A stretch of DNA of 64,000 nucleotides, from NCBI GenBank assembly GCA_024640955.1, contig JAHEDZ010000008.1, forward strand, positions 1 through 64,000. The letters are read 5' to 3'. This DNA comes from Oceanospirillaceae bacterium (GTDB lineage Bacteria; Pseudomonadota; Gammaproteobacteria; Pseudomonadales; Balneatricaceae). The stretch's first letter is position 1, and the number at the start of each line of letters is the position of its first letter. The position numbers were made by a program, and so were the translations under genes. Positions 19,837-29,184 of this stretch are shown in pieces. The notes beneath the pieces were generated by a model. The model saw only the letters and a program-made list of their open reading frames with translations, searched no databases and had not been told where the DNA came from.

Positions 19837-20477
19837 TGACCGCACCTATCATTCGTTTTCTGGGGAGCCAGCCCTACCAATCCACCTTTGAGCGGATGCA
19901 GGCGTTCACCAATGAGCGCAGTGCAGATACCGCTGATGAGGTTTGGGTGCTGGAGCACGAGCCAGTTTTTACCCAAGGTCAGGCGGGCAAAGAGGAGCAC
20001 CTGCTGAATCCCGGCGATATTCCTGTGGTGCAGGTCGATCGTGGCGGCCAGGTTACCTATCACGGGCCGGGGCAGCTAGTGATCTATCTGCTGCTCGATC
20101 TCAAACGTAACAGCCTGGGTGTTCGCGATCTAGTCACGCTGATGGAAGAGGCGGTGGTAGAGCTGCTGGCGGCGCAGGGCGTTGATGCGGCACCCAAACC
20201 GGATGCTCCGGGCGTCTATGTTGAGGGTCGCAAGATCTGCTCACTGGGGCTGCGCGTACGTCGTGGGTGTAGCTTTCATGGACTGGCGCTGAATATCGAT
20301 ATGGACCTTAAGCCTTTCCTGCGTATCAATCCGTGCGGCTACGCGGGGCTCGAGATGACACAGTTAGCACAACTCACCGATCAGGTCGAAATTTCTCAAG
20401 TTGCGAAGCAGCTTGTGGCGATTCTAAGCCGAAGAATTGGGTATAATAACGCCCAACAAGTTAATGGATGGGAATAA
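19836..20477 (+). CDS. lipB: Octanoyltransferase LipB
   Basis: LipB, 213 residues, moves octanoate from acyl carrier protein to lipoyl domains of 2-oxoacid dehydrogenases and the glycine cleavage H protein. The [16 protein letters not shown] motif spans about 69-84, the catalytic lysine is K133 in GRKICSLGL, and the catalytic cysteine is C167 in [10 protein letters not shown]. Start and stop are packed between ybeD and lipA. Confidence 0.95.
   Translation: MTAPIIRFLGSQPYQSTFERMQAFTNERSADTADEVWVLEHEPVFTQGQAGKEEHLLNPGDIPVVQVDRGGQVTYHGPGQLVIYLLLDLKRNSLGVRDLVTLMEEAVVELLAAQGVDAAPKPDAPGVYVEGRKICSLGLRVRRGCSFHGLALNIDMDLKPFLRINPCGYAGLEMTQLAQLTDQVEISQVAKQLVAILSRRIGYNNAQQVNGWE
20438..20443 (+). promoter_or_regulatory. 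Possible internal -10 box before lipA
   Basis: TATAAT occurs inside the 3' end of lipB, 38 bases ahead of the lipA ATG. No convincing -35 hexamer is seen at the right spacing, so this is a weak candidate for a secondary lipA promoter. Confidence 0.25.
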
Positions 20478-20480
20478 CCA

Positions 20481-21458
20481 ATGGCAGAACAGAGCAGTAA
20501 ACCGGTTGGTGTAGCAGAGCAGGGCGTTAAGCTGCGCGGCGCAGAGAAGCTTGCGCGTATACCGGTCAAGGTTATTCCAACTGCCAAAGAGGATATGCCG
20601 CGTAAGCCGGACTGGTTACGTGTGCGCATGGGCAATAACGCCGAAGTTAAGCGCATCAAAGAGAAGCTACGTCAACACAAGCTTGCAAGCGTCTGTGAGG
20701 AGGCGAGCTGCCCTAACCTTGGTGAGTGTTTCAGCCACGGTACCGCCACCTTCATGATTATGGGTGATATCTGTACCCGCCGCTGCCCCTTCTGCGATGT
20801 AGCGCATGGGCGTCCGAATGCACTGTCGCCAGACGAGCCGCGCGAGCTCGCCGAAGCGATCACCGATATGGGTCTCAAATACGTGGTTATCACTTCGGTA
20901 GACCGCGATGATCTGCGTGATGGTGGTGCCCAGCACTTCGCCGACTGTATTCGTGAGACGCGTGAGCGTAGCGACACCATTCAGATCGAGACACTCGTAC
21001 CCGACTTCCGTGGCCGTATGGATATCGCCTTGGAGATACTGACCCAGACGCCGCCTGATGTATTCAACCACAACATGGAGACCGTACCGCGTCTCTACAA
21101 GCAGGTACGCCCGGGTGCGGATTATGCTTGGTCGCTTGAGTTGCTCAAACGGTTCAAAGCGGCACGCCCTGAAATTCGTACTAAATCAGGTTTGATGGTC
21201 GGCTGTGGTGAGACCAACGAAGAGATTATCGAAGTGATGCACGATATGCGCGCGCACAACATTGATATGATCACGATCGGTCAGTATCTGCAGCCAAGCC
21301 GCGACCACCTGCCGGTAGATCGCTTTGTCACGCCTGAAGAGTTCAAAGAGTTCGAAACCATCGCCAAAGAGCTGGGCTTTAGTCATGTCGCTAGTGGTCC
21401 GCTGGTTCGCTCCTCTTACCACGCAGACCTGCAAGCTAAAGGTGAGAAAGTCGGCTAA
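20481..21458 (+). CDS. lipA: Lipoyl synthase
   Basis: LipA, 325 residues, is a radical-SAM enzyme that inserts two sulphur atoms into octanoyl groups placed by LipB. Both iron-sulphur sites are complete: the auxiliary cluster cysteines C72, C77 and C83 ([12 protein letters not shown]) and the radical-SAM set C98, C102 and C105 (CTRRCPFC). The C-terminal [11 protein letters not shown] holds the auxiliary-cluster serine. The TAA overlaps the ATG of the next gene (TAATG), which is unusual for lipA. Confidence 0.96.
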   Translation: MAEQSSKPVGVAEQGVKLRGAEKLARIPVKVIPTAKEDMPRKPDWLRVRMGNNAEVKRIKEKLRQHKLASVCEEASCPNLGECFSHGTATFMIMGDICTRRCPFCDVAHGRPNALSPDEPRELAEAITDMGLKYVVITSVDRDDLRDGGAQHFADCIRETRERSDTIQIETLVPDFRGRMDIALEILTQTPPDVFNHNMETVPRLYKQVRPGADYAWSLELLKRFKAARPEIRTKSGLMVGCGETNEEIIEVMHDMRAHNIDMITIGQYLQPSRDHLPVDRFVTPEEFKEFETIAKELGFSHVASGPLVRSSYHADLQAKGEKVG

Positions 21459-22333
21459 TGCTGTTTGGGCCGCTGTTCCAACTCTCTCAGGTTGAGACTA
21501 GCGGCGCTAGAATCAACTATCGTCAGGGTGGCGAAGGGCCGCCGCTACTGTTGATTCACGGTTACCCTCAATCGCATGTGATGTGGCACTTGGTTGCTCC
21601 TAAGCTTGCCGAGCACTTTCATATTATCTGTCCTGATCTGCGCGGTTATGGTGATAGTTCCAAGCCGGACGGTGTAGAGGATCACTCGAATTACTCTAAA
21701 CGGGTGATGGCGCAAGATCTGGTCGAGCTGATGCAGTCGCTTGGCTACTCCCGATTCAGTGTTGCTGGTCATGACCGTGGTGCACGGGTAACGCATCGTA
21801 TGATGCTGGACTACCCCGAGGCAGTGATTAAGGGCTGTGTGATGGACATAGCTCCGACCCATCATATGTTTAGCCACACAGATCAGGCCTTTGCGACAGG
21901 CTACTATCACTGGTTCTTTCTGATTCAGCCCGGTGGATTACCTGAACGTATGATCAGCCAAGACCCTGAGTACTTTCTCAAAGAGAAGCTACGCCGCTGG
22001 GCAGCACCGGGTGCTCGGTTTAGTTATGAAGCGGTGGATGATTACCTGCGCTGTTTTGAAGATCCGGATACCATCCACGCCTCTTGTGAAGATTACCGAG
22101 CAGCTGCGTCGATCGATATGCAGCATGACGAGGCTGATCTGGGCGTTAAGGTTCAGGCGCCGCTATTGGTGCTCTGGGGATCGAAAGGCTTCGTCCATCG
22201 CACTTATGATGTGCTCAGTGTCTGGCGTGAGCGTGCCGAGAATGTGACTGGTCGAGCCGTAGACTCCGGCCATTTCCTACCCGAAGAAGCCCCCGACGAA
22301 GTCGCCGAAGAACTCTTAAAATTCTTCCTGTAG
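21458..22333 (+). CDS. Alpha/beta hydrolase, fluoroacetate (haloacetate) dehalogenase-like
   Basis: The 291-residue protein carries every residue known to matter in fluoroacetate dehalogenases. These are nucleophile D106 with R107 and R110 (GHDRGAR), catalytic acid D130 (DIAPTHH), the halide pocket H151, W152 and Y213 (HWFF; EDYRAA) and H272 (SGHFLPEEAPDE). The oxyanion region HGYPQSHVMWH and PDLRGYGDSSKP also match. The family hydrolyses haloacetates to glycolate plus halide; epoxide hydrolases are relatives. Activity on fluoroacetate is inferred. The start is coupled to lipA (TAATG), and a REP-like repeat begins at its stop codon. Confidence 0.8.
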   Translation: MLFGPLFQLSQVETSGARINYRQGGEGPPLLLIHGYPQSHVMWHLVAPKLAEHFHIICPDLRGYGDSSKPDGVEDHSNYSKRVMAQDLVELMQSLGYSRFSVAGHDRGARVTHRMMLDYPEAVIKGCVMDIAPTHHMFSHTDQAFATGYYHWFFLIQPGGLPERMISQDPEYFLKEKLRRWAAPGARFSYEAVDDYLRCFEDPDTIHASCEDYRAAASIDMQHDEADLGVKVQAPLLVLWGSKGFVHRTYDVLSVWRERAENVTGRAVDSGHFLPEEAPDEVAEELLKFFL

Positions 22334-22400
22334 GAGCCCCTTCGAAAAGTTGAGGACGTGCCCCGAGAATTTCCTGGTCGCGTGCTGCACTCGCTCCTAC
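22330..22400. repeat. REP-like inverted repeat
   Basis: GTAGGAGC (22330-22337) and GCTCCTAC (22393-22400) are perfect inverted ends of a 71-base intergenic element whose inner part is GC-rich. The right end, TCGCTCCTAC, recurs in another intergenic element near 63031. The ends resemble Pseudomonas REP sequences, which also finish in GCTCCTAC. It sits between the convergent hydrolase and TRAP permease genes. Confidence 0.6.
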
Positions 22401-24568
22401 GCGGATTTTTGTCTTGAGCTGAGGGTTACGACTGCAATAATCATAAGCGCGCCGATTATGTTCGCAACCCATTCCAGTGGCCAGAACGAGCCAACAATAC
22501 CGCCAGCTATCAGCGGCCAGTACCAGAGTTTTAGCGGACCTTCCGAGTAGTTCTGAATGGTCACGTTAAATCCATAGACACCGAAAAGTGCGAAGAAGCC
22601 GAGCTGGCAGATCTCCATCCAGTTGCCGCTAATCAACGGTGTGTAAGCGAACATGAGTGGCACGATGTAGAGCCCTTTCGCCAGTTTCCATGCCTGAAAC
22701 CCAGTCGCCATAGGTGGTGACTTGGCGATACCCGCTGCAGTAAACGCGGCTAAGCAGACGGGCGGAGTCACGTTAGAGTCCTGGCTGAGCCAGAATATGA
22801 TTAGGTGGGCTATGAGCAAGAAGCTGGTCAGTGTCTCGGTATCGACCAGCAGTGGGCGCAGCGTCACGGCAACTTCAAACGGGATCGCCGCCATCAGCTG
22901 TGCCGCCTCGTCATAGGTTAACCCCGTGCTGAGCTTCGCTACCAAGGGACTGTCGACTAGCGAGAACATTGCCAATTGCATCGGATCGCTGATACCGGCT
23001 ACCAGCACATCGACAATAACGGTATCGGCAAGGATACCGGCTAGTGCCGGCGCACAGAGAATAGCGAGGATGATGTACGCTGCTGTCACCGGAAGGCCCA
23101 TGCCAAGTACCAGTGATGCCAGCGCAATCAGCAGGATGGCGATAACAACAGAGCCCTGAGACCATTGTGCAATCATCAGGGAGAAGCCGTTGCCGATACC
23201 GCTGGTAACGATGGCGTTGTTCATGATGCCGATCGCAACCAACAGCACACCGGTCATTATCGATGCGGCCATACCCAACATAAAGGCGTTGGCGATACGC
23301 TTGGGCGTCATTACATTCGCTGCCAGTTGCTTAACGCCTGTCACTTTCGAGATAACGAAAGAGCCCCAGGAAACGAGAATCAGACTGGCGATTGCCCAAC
23401 AAGCGGCGAAGCTTGGCGTTACACCTGACATTAAGAGCACGATCATAATGGTGAGAGGCAGGATGAATACGAGGCCCCCCGACACAATTTTGGCCTTGTC
23501 GATGGTCATATCGATCCCCTCACCCACGTTGTATTTTATCGCTTCAATACGCACGATAAAGGCGACAGAGAGAAAGTAGATAATCGCTGGTACCACTGAC
23601 ACCGCTACAATATCGGCGTAGGGAATGGCAGTGTAGCTGGCCATTACAAAGGCGCCGGCCCCCATGATTGGCGGCATAATCTGGCCACCGGTAGACGCAG
23701 CTGCTTCAACACCAGCGGCGAAGCGACCCCGAAACCCGTTGGATTTCATAAGGGGAATTGTAATAACACCTGTGGAAGCAGTGTTAGCTATAGCGGAACC
23801 GCTGATAGTACCGGTTAATGCTGAGGAGATAATCGCTACGAAGCCGGCGCCGCCGCGAATTCGACCGGCCACCACCTTCGAGACCTCTATTACGAAATCG
23901 CTTGCGCCAGAGGCGACTAGGAAGCCGCCGAAGATCATGAATAGCGTGATACTTGATGAGGAGATCAGCGCCAGGATGCCAAACATCCCTTCATCGTTGT
24001 ACAGAGAGCGGAACAGTACATCGTTGAGCGGCAGACTGGCCGCTCGGAAAACCCCGGGAAGATGCTCGCCCAAAAACAAGATGTAGGCTAAAGAGAGCAG
24101 GATAAGTATCGGTATAACCCAGCCCGAGACGCGACGGGACAGGTCTACGGCAGCGAAAATCAGAAACAGGCCAGCTACCCAGTCGGTGGTATTAAACTGC
24201 CAAGACTGGCCAGTAACGGCTAGCGTATCCTCGTAGATGCGATCAACTGAACTGGATACCCAGAGGCCTGCCGCGATGACTAGAAGCCCGTAAATGAGGT
24301 CAAAGAGGAGCGCCTTTTGGCTGGATGCACGGCGCTGAAATCCGGTGTGAACGACGCTTGCAAGCAATGCGAATCCACTAAAGTGTATGGCGTTCTGCCA
24401 AATGGTTTGTTCGTTGATGAACAGGTTGGTGGCGATGTGCCACAAGCCAAACAAAATTGCGAAGCCAGCGATCGCCCACTCAAGACCGTTGCGTTTTGAA
24501 CCGTCCAAGTTGAGCAGGTAGTCGCGCGTCACGCGCTCATTCAAAGCTGGTTTGTTTTGCTCACTCAT
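22397..24568 (-). CDS. TRAP transporter permease, fused small and large subunits
   Basis: A 723-residue multi-pass membrane protein of the TAXI-TRAP type, in which the small (DctQ-like) and large (DctM-like) membrane subunits are one chain. The DctM core is recognisable by GFLVASGASDFVIEVSKVVAGRIRGGAGFVAIISSALTG-type sequence, ASTGGQIMPPIMGAGAF and LVLGMGLPVTAAYI. It imports carboxylates or related solutes with a sodium or proton gradient. It is downstream of its binding-protein gene, separated by an 80-base gap containing a strong hairpin. Confidence 0.92.
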   Translation of the reverse strand: MSEQNKPALNERVTRDYLLNLDGSKRNGLEWAIAGFAILFGLWHIATNLFINEQTIWQNAIHFSGFALLASVVHTGFQRRASSQKALLFDLIYGLLVIAAGLWVSSSVDRIYEDTLAVTGQSWQFNTTDWVAGLFLIFAAVDLSRRVSGWVIPILILLSLAYILFLGEHLPGVFRAASLPLNDVLFRSLYNDEGMFGILALISSSSITLFMIFGGFLVASGASDFVIEVSKVVAGRIRGGAGFVAIISSALTGTISGSAIANTASTGVITIPLMKSNGFRGRFAAGVEAAASTGGQIMPPIMGAGAFVMASYTAIPYADIVAVSVVPAIIYFLSVAFIVRIEAIKYNVGEGIDMTIDKAKIVSGGLVFILPLTIMIVLLMSGVTPSFAACWAIASLILVSWGSFVISKVTGVKQLAANVMTPKRIANAFMLGMAASIMTGVLLVAIGIMNNAIVTSGIGNGFSLMIAQWSQGSVVIAILLIALASLVLGMGLPVTAAYIILAILCAPALAGILADTVIVDVLVAGISDPMQLAMFSLVDSPLVAKLSTGLTYDEAAQLMAAIPFEVAVTLRPLLVDTETLTSFLLIAHLIIFWLSQDSNVTPPVCLAAFTAAGIAKSPPMATGFQAWKLAKGLYIVPLMFAYTPLISGNWMEICQLGFFALFGVYGFNVTIQNYSEGPLKLWYWPLIAGGIVGSFWPLEWVANIIGALMIIAVVTLSSRQKSA

Positions 24569-24602
24569 CGCCGAATTCCAAACTCAGGAATAAAACAGAG
24601 AA

Positions 24603-24630
24603 GGGTCGCCCGATCAGAGATCGGCGACCC
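24603..24630 (-). terminator. Hairpin between TRAP binding-protein and permease genes
   Basis: GGGTCGC-C-CGATC (24603-24615) pairs with GATCG-GCGACCC (24619-24630) around a three-base loop with one bulged C. On the minus strand it is followed by TTCTCTGTTTTATT, only a partial U-tract. It probably attenuates read-through into the permease or protects the 3' end of the binding-protein message. Confidence 0.6.
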
Positions 24631-24648
24631 CATGGTTTGATCGGCTAA

Positions 24649-25647
24649 TTATTTGGCGATCAAGCGGTCTGGAATGTTCATTCCCATTTCAGTGTAGTAG
24701 CGTGCAGCACCAGGGTGCAGAGGCGCTGGCAGACCCGCGATAGCTGATTCAATGTTCATAGCTTTGGTAGCTGGGTGAATTGCCTGCAGGAAGCCGAGGT
24801 TTTCGTACATTGTCTTGGTCAACTTGTAGACGTCCTCTTCCGCTACAGATGCGTTCACTGCCAAGAAGTTGGGCTGTGCCGCGGTGGTAATATCCGCTGT
24901 CTGGCCTGGGTATGTACCTGCTGGAATTGTGTAAGGAGTCCAGAGGTCACGACCAGCATTCATTTTGTCGAGTTCATCTGCAGAGATGTCTACGATCGTG
25001 AATTTTCCTTCGTTAGACGCCATGAGTTTAGTGATTGCGCCTGTGGGCACACCAGATGGGATACCTGCGCCAACGATTTGCCCGTTAGCCAATGCATCTG
25101 CAGTTGGGCCGTAACCTGCGTATGTCAGTTCATAGTCGGTTTCAATGTCTACACCCAAGCCTGACAACAAAACCTTGTTTGATCCAAGAGTACCGGAGTT
25201 TTTAGCGCCCATACCCATCGCTGAACCCTTCGCAGCGGTTAGATCAGCCATTGTGCCGCTGCTTACCTTGTCGTTGGCCAGTACAAACTGCTCAACGTTC
25301 TGCCAAAGCATGGTCACTGCACGAAGATTCTCTTGTGGAGCGGTTACTGGGCCAGTTCCGGTGACGGCGTAAGACCCATAGAGACCCTGCAAGATAGCGA
25401 AGTCGGCAGTGCCAGCGCCCAGTGCTTGGACGTTTGCGCCAGAGCCCGCCGAGTTAACAGCAGTAAGGCTGAACTTCTCTTTTGGTAGAAGCTTGATTTT
25501 TGAGAGCGTAGAGATCGCTGTACCAACAGGGTGGTAAGTTCCACCAGTGGAGGCGGTATTGAGAACGTAGTCGCGATCTTCTGCTTGCACGCCGAAGGCC
25601 GCGGCAGCAAGCATCATTCCACTTACGAGTTTGGTGATTTGTTTCAT
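24649..25647 (-). CDS. TAXI family TRAP transporter solute-binding protein
   Basis: A 332-residue periplasmic binding protein with a signal peptide (cleavage near VQAED, about residue 22). TAXI features are NTASTGGTYHPVG, AVNSAGSGANVQALGAGTADFAILQ and AKGSAMGMGAKNSGT. It delivers solute to the fused permease encoded just downstream. The ligand cannot be deduced; characterised TAXI proteins bind glutamate or other carboxylates. AGAGG precedes the ATG. Confidence 0.92.
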   Translation of the reverse strand: MKQITKLVSGMMLAAAAFGVQAEDRDYVLNTASTGGTYHPVGTAISTLSKIKLLPKEKFSLTAVNSAGSGANVQALGAGTADFAILQGLYGSYAVTGTGPVTAPQENLRAVTMLWQNVEQFVLANDKVSSGTMADLTAAKGSAMGMGAKNSGTLGSNKVLLSGLGVDIETDYELTYAGYGPTADALANGQIVGAGIPSGVPTGAITKLMASNEGKFTIVDISADELDKMNAGRDLWTPYTIPAGTYPGQTADITTAAQPNFLAVNASVAEEDVYKLTKTMYENLGFLQAIHPATKAMNIESAIAGLPAPLHPGAARYYTEMGMNIPDRLIAK

Positions 25648-25982
25648 TATGAGAAGACCTCTGTATCGTGTTTTTTGTTGTAGTAGTGGTCCGGTCGAGC
25701 CGGATTTGGCAATACGTTTTGGTTACGCCAGTTCGAACCGATCAGATTCGTACCTTCTGTTTTAGCACAGCTACAGGTGAGATCAAACTGAAAACGTACC
25801 GCATGCTGAGAACGGATATCTGTAAGCCTGAAGGTGTTTAGTTTGCGATACCGAGCCCAATTCTAAATAATCAGTCGAGTCTTCAAGCCTGGTTTGTGCC
25901 GTTACGAGGGCCGATAATCATGGACGGTCGAAGCAAAGCAGACTAGGTTTCTTTAATAAGGTTTTTTGACGAGGAGTAGAGA
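25648..25982. other. 335-base divergent intergenic region
   Basis: No gene or RNA is recognised here. The region must hold the promoters of the divergent TAXI-TRAP operon and the SDR gene. A short perfect palindrome, TCCGG-TCGAG-CCGGA (about 25688-25702), lies roughly 45 bases upstream of the TAXI start and could be an operator. No clear sigma-70 box pair was found by eye. Confidence 0.5.
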
Positions 25983-26771
25983 ATGGATCTTGGTTTGAAA
26001 GGTCGCACAGCTGTGGTGATGGGCGCCTCACAAGGCTTGGGTAAAGCGAGTGCTATGCAACTTGCCGCTGAAGGGGCGCACGTTGTACTGGTGTCGCGTT
26101 CGGCAGATAAGCTCGAGGCCGTAAAAGGCGAAATCGAAGCGACTGGAGGTTCGGCACAGGTGCAGACCTGTGATCTGTTTGATTCTGGCTCGCGCTCTCA
26201 GTTCGTTGAGTTCCTCGGCTCTCTCGAGCAGCTTGATGTGCTGGTAGCTAACTCTGGCGGTCCTGCGCCAGGTATGGCGCCAGGAATTGCGTCGGACGTT
26301 TGGGCAAAAGAGTTCGATGCGATGGTGTTGGGTCTGATTCAGATTATTGATGCGTCAGTGGCGCAGATGAAGAGCAAAGGTTTTGGCCGTGTGGTCGTCA
26401 TCGCTTCGTCAGGTATTGTGGTCCCGATTCCAAAATTGGCCGTTTCGAATACCCTGCGCTCAGCCGTTGCCGGTTACGTGAAGACATTGGCGGAGCAGAT
26501 GGCACCGCACGGTGTGACCTGTAACCTGGTGCTGCCAGGTCGTATCGAGACACCCCGTACTCAAGCAATCGATAAAGGTACAGCGGCCAATCTAGGGGTC
26601 AGTGTCGAGGAGGCGCGCGCTGCATCGGCTGCCACTATTCCAATGGGACGCTACGGCACGCCGGAAGAGTTTGGTGCCGTGGTCACCTTCCTAGCAAGCG
26701 CACCGGCTGCGTATATTACTGGCAGCCAGGTACGTTGTGATGGTGGCGCGATCAAATCGATCAACGCCTAG
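25983..26771 (+). CDS. SDR family oxidoreductase with non-canonical active site
   Basis: A 262-residue short-chain dehydrogenase/reductase, FabG-like in length. The NAD(P) motif GASQGLG is at 14-20 and the NSGG motif is at 90-93. The usual Tyr-x-x-x-Lys is absent: at the expected distance from Ser143 the sequence is S155-N-T-L-R159. Some FabG-like subfamilies share this substitution, so it may be functional with another mechanism or a binding protein. ATG 25983 has GAGGAG upstream. It is divergent from the TAXI-TRAP operon and convergent with the helicase; a role in the metabolism of the imported substrate is possible but unproven. Confidence 0.85.
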   Translation: MDLGLKGRTAVVMGASQGLGKASAMQLAAEGAHVVLVSRSADKLEAVKGEIEATGGSAQVQTCDLFDSGSRSQFVEFLGSLEQLDVLVANSGGPAPGMAPGIASDVWAKEFDAMVLGLIQIIDASVAQMKSKGFGRVVVIASSGIVVPIPKLAVSNTLRSAVAGYVKTLAEQMAPHGVTCNLVLPGRIETPRTQAIDKGTAANLGVSVEEARAASAATIPMGRYGTPEEFGAVVTFLASAPAAYITGSQVRCDGGAIKSINA

Positions 26772-26786
26772 CGGCTGTTTGAGAGG

Positions 26787-28244
26787 CTAGCGGTTGCCGT
26801 TAACCTCGCCTCCACCAGAGGGGCGACGGCGACGGCGGCGCTGGCTGTTAGTTCTGTTATCAGGGGCGTTTGAAGCCCCTGAGCTATTTTTAGCTGTTGA
26901 ATTCGAGTTAGAACGGGGCTTGTGATTGTCACCGCGGTCACTTGGCTTTCGATCACTCGATTTGCGCTCATCCGGTTTTCTGTCACTGGGTTTTCTATCG
27001 CGCTGGGGTTTACGCTCGCTGTTTCCGCGACTCTTTTGCTCACCTTCAGGCTTCGGCGTTTTCGGTTTCTTCGGCTTGCGCGGCGCTTTTAGAGCGATCT
27101 CTGGCAGCGGGTTATTAGGTGTAAAACCCTCCATCTCCCGTCGTTCAATTCTGCTCTGCGTCAGACGTTCTATCTCAATCAGTAGATCCAGTTCGTCCAG
27201 CGATACCAGAGAAACGGCCTCACCCACGCTGCCGGCACGTCCTGTACGACCAATGCGATGCACATAGTCCTCAGCGATGTTGGGGAGGTCGAAGTTAATA
27301 ACGTGTGGCAGCTCTTTGATATCGATTCCGCGCGCAGCGATATCCGTTGCCACCAGCACCTGGATATCGCCATCCTTAAACTCCTGTAGCGCACGTGTCC
27401 GAGCGCCCTGGCTCTTATTGCCGTGAATCGCAGCGGCTTTGATGTCCGCTTTATCGAGCTGAGCCACAAGGCGGTTAGCCCCATGTTTGGTGCGGCTGAA
27501 TACCAGCACCTGATACCAAGAGTTGCGTTTGATGACCTCGATTAGAGCGCGTGTCTTGGCGCTCTTGTCGACCGGAATAAGCCACTGTTCAACGGTGTGT
27601 GCCGTCGCATTTTCCGGCGAAACTGAGACCTCAACTGGATTATGTACCAGGCCTTTGGCCAGGTCTTTGATCTCGGCTGAAAAGGTCGCTGAGAAGAGCA
27701 GATTTTGACGTTTCGCGGGTAGCAGGTTGAGAATCTTACGGATATCGCGGATAAAGCCCATATCCAACATGCGATCTGCTTCATCCAGTACCAAGATTTC
27801 GAGCTGATCAAAACGCACCGCATTCTGGCTGTGCAGATCAAGCAGGCGTCCCGGGGTCGCGACCAGGAGGTCGACACCACCGCGCAAACGCTGCATCTGT
27901 GGGTTGATCTTTACCCCACCGAAGACCACTTCGGTTTTCAGGGTGGTGTGACGACCGTAGTATTCGGCGTTGTCCTCTACCTGTGCCGCCAACTCGCGTG
28001 TCGGTGTGAGCACCAGTGCGCGCACTGAGTTAGCGCGCACCTTTGGACCCTGTGCTAGCAGTTGCAGCATCGGCAGTACGAAGCCGGCAGTTTTACCGGT
28101 ACCGGTCTGTGCCGCCGCCATAACATCACGTCCCTCCAGTACCGCAGGGATAGCGGCAGCCTGAATGGGGGTCGGTTCTTGATAGCCCTTCTCAGAGAGG
28201 GCTTGGAGCAGGTGGTCGTTGAGACCGAGTTCGGTAAATGACAT
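26787..28244 (-). CDS. DEAD-box ATP-dependent RNA helicase, RhlE-like
   Basis: A 485-residue DEAD-box helicase with the Q motif ([14 protein letters not shown]), Walker [21 protein letters not shown] in [13 protein letters not shown] in LFSATFS, and [10 protein letters not shown]. The core covers about 1-375 and resembles RhlE. The last 110 residues are a low-complexity, strongly basic tail (Arg, Lys, Ser, Pro, Asp), probably for RNA binding. The likely role is ribosome assembly or RNA decay. Confidence 0.92.
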   Translation of the reverse strand: MSFTELGLNDHLLQALSEKGYQEPTPIQAAAIPAVLEGRDVMAAAQTGTGKTAGFVLPMLQLLAQGPKVRANSVRALVLTPTRELAAQVEDNAEYYGRHTTLKTEVVFGGVKINPQMQRLRGGVDLLVATPGRLLDLHSQNAVRFDQLEILVLDEADRMLDMGFIRDIRKILNLLPAKRQNLLFSATFSAEIKDLAKGLVHNPVEVSVSPENATAHTVEQWLIPVDKSAKTRALIEVIKRNSWYQVLVFSRTKHGANRLVAQLDKADIKAAAIHGNKSQGARTRALQEFKDGDIQVLVATDIAARGIDIKELPHVINFDLPNIAEDYVHRIGRTGRAGSVGEAVSLVSLDELDLLIEIERLTQSRIERREMEGFTPNNPLPEIALKAPRKPKKPKTPKPEGEQKSRGNSERKPQRDRKPSDRKPDERKSSDRKPSDRGDNHKPRSNSNSTAKNSSGASNAPDNRTNSQRRRRRRPSGGGEVNGNR

Positions 28245-28260
28245 TCGTGTGTGCTCTGTT

Positions 28261-28277
28261 GAAGCGCTACGCGCTTC
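28261..28277. other. Perfect hairpin between Usp and helicase genes
   Basis: GAAGCGC-TAC-GCGCTTC is a perfect seven-base-pair inverted repeat in the 85-base gap between the Usp gene and the helicase start (both minus). There is no U-tract, so it is not an obvious terminator; it could affect helicase translation or be an operator. Confidence 0.4.
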
Positions 28278-28329
28278 GCTTTAAGGGAGTCTCCGCTATT
28301 GCGGCACTCTAAAATATAACTCTGGCCGC

Positions 28330-29175
28330 CTAGCGCAGCAGCAGAAGTGGCGTGTTTGTGCGGCGTATCAGCGTCGATGTCGTACTGCCAACTAGCAGCT
28401 GACGAATGCGGCTGTGTCCATAGGCTCCCATAACCAGTAGGTCCGCCTTTTGGGTTACCAACTGTTCAAGGAGTACCTCATCGGCCTCGCCGGCGAGCAG
28501 CTCAGCGCTGACGTCAAACCCGGCATCAGTTAGCTGCTTTTCGGCCCCTTCAAGCTCTTTACGGGTGTCAAAAGTTGAGGGTCCTACTATCACCAGTGAG
28601 CAAGCAGCGCCCTTGAGTAGTGAGCTATCGGCCACCATCTGTAGGGCTTTGCGCGATGTTGCACTGCCATCAAAGGCAAGCAGGAAGCGCTTAGGGTTAA
28701 CTAACGCTTTATCGGTCAGCAGAATTGGGCGATGCAGGGCACGGACGGTCGGTTCGATATGCACTCCGAGTGCATCACCCTGTGAACCTTTGCCCAGAAC
28801 GAGTAGGCGCGTATCGCTCTGTAGCTCCTGCAGAGTGGTAACGAAATCATCGTGGCGTTGCAGAGTGCTAGGTTGAAATGCACCATCCTGCTCAGCGCGC
28901 TCGAGCGCTGCAGCAAGCATGACGCGGCCCTGTTCGCGAGCCAGTTTAGCACGCTTAGCATCAAGCTCAGCCAACTCCTCTAGCAGTGCTTCACGTGCGC
29001 CGAGTCCGATAGTGCCACTGAGCGGCGCCTCGTCTTGCGTCGGAAATTCACGACGATCGAGAACATGCAGTAGGGAGAGCGGAGCCTGGAGTTGGGCGCT
29101 AGCCCAGGCTGCGGTGTCGCACACCGCCTCGGACAGAGCTCCCATGCCATCAATACAGGCAACGATCTTAGTCAT
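28330..29175 (-). CDS. Tandem universal stress protein
   Basis: A 281-residue cytosolic protein with two UspA domains (about 1-135 and 145-281). The second domain has the ATP-binding pattern GAYGHSRIRQLLVGSTTSTLI, while the first is degenerate in this region. Tandem Usps of this size are UspE-like and help survival under stress. It starts nine bases after the stop of the SulP gene, so the two form an operon. Confidence 0.9.
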   Translation of the reverse strand: MTKIVACIDGMGALSEAVCDTAAWASAQLQAPLSLLHVLDRREFPTQDEAPLSGTIGLGAREALLEELAELDAKRAKLAREQGRVMLAAALERAEQDGAFQPSTLQRHDDFVTTLQELQSDTRLLVLGKGSQGDALGVHIEPTVRALHRPILLTDKALVNPKRFLLAFDGSATSRKALQMVADSSLLKGAACSLVIVGPSTFDTRKELEGAEKQLTDAGFDVSAELLAGEADEVLLEQLVTQKADLLVMGAYGHSRIRQLLVGSTTSTLIRRTNTPLLLLR

Positions 29176-29184
29176 AGCGTTCTC

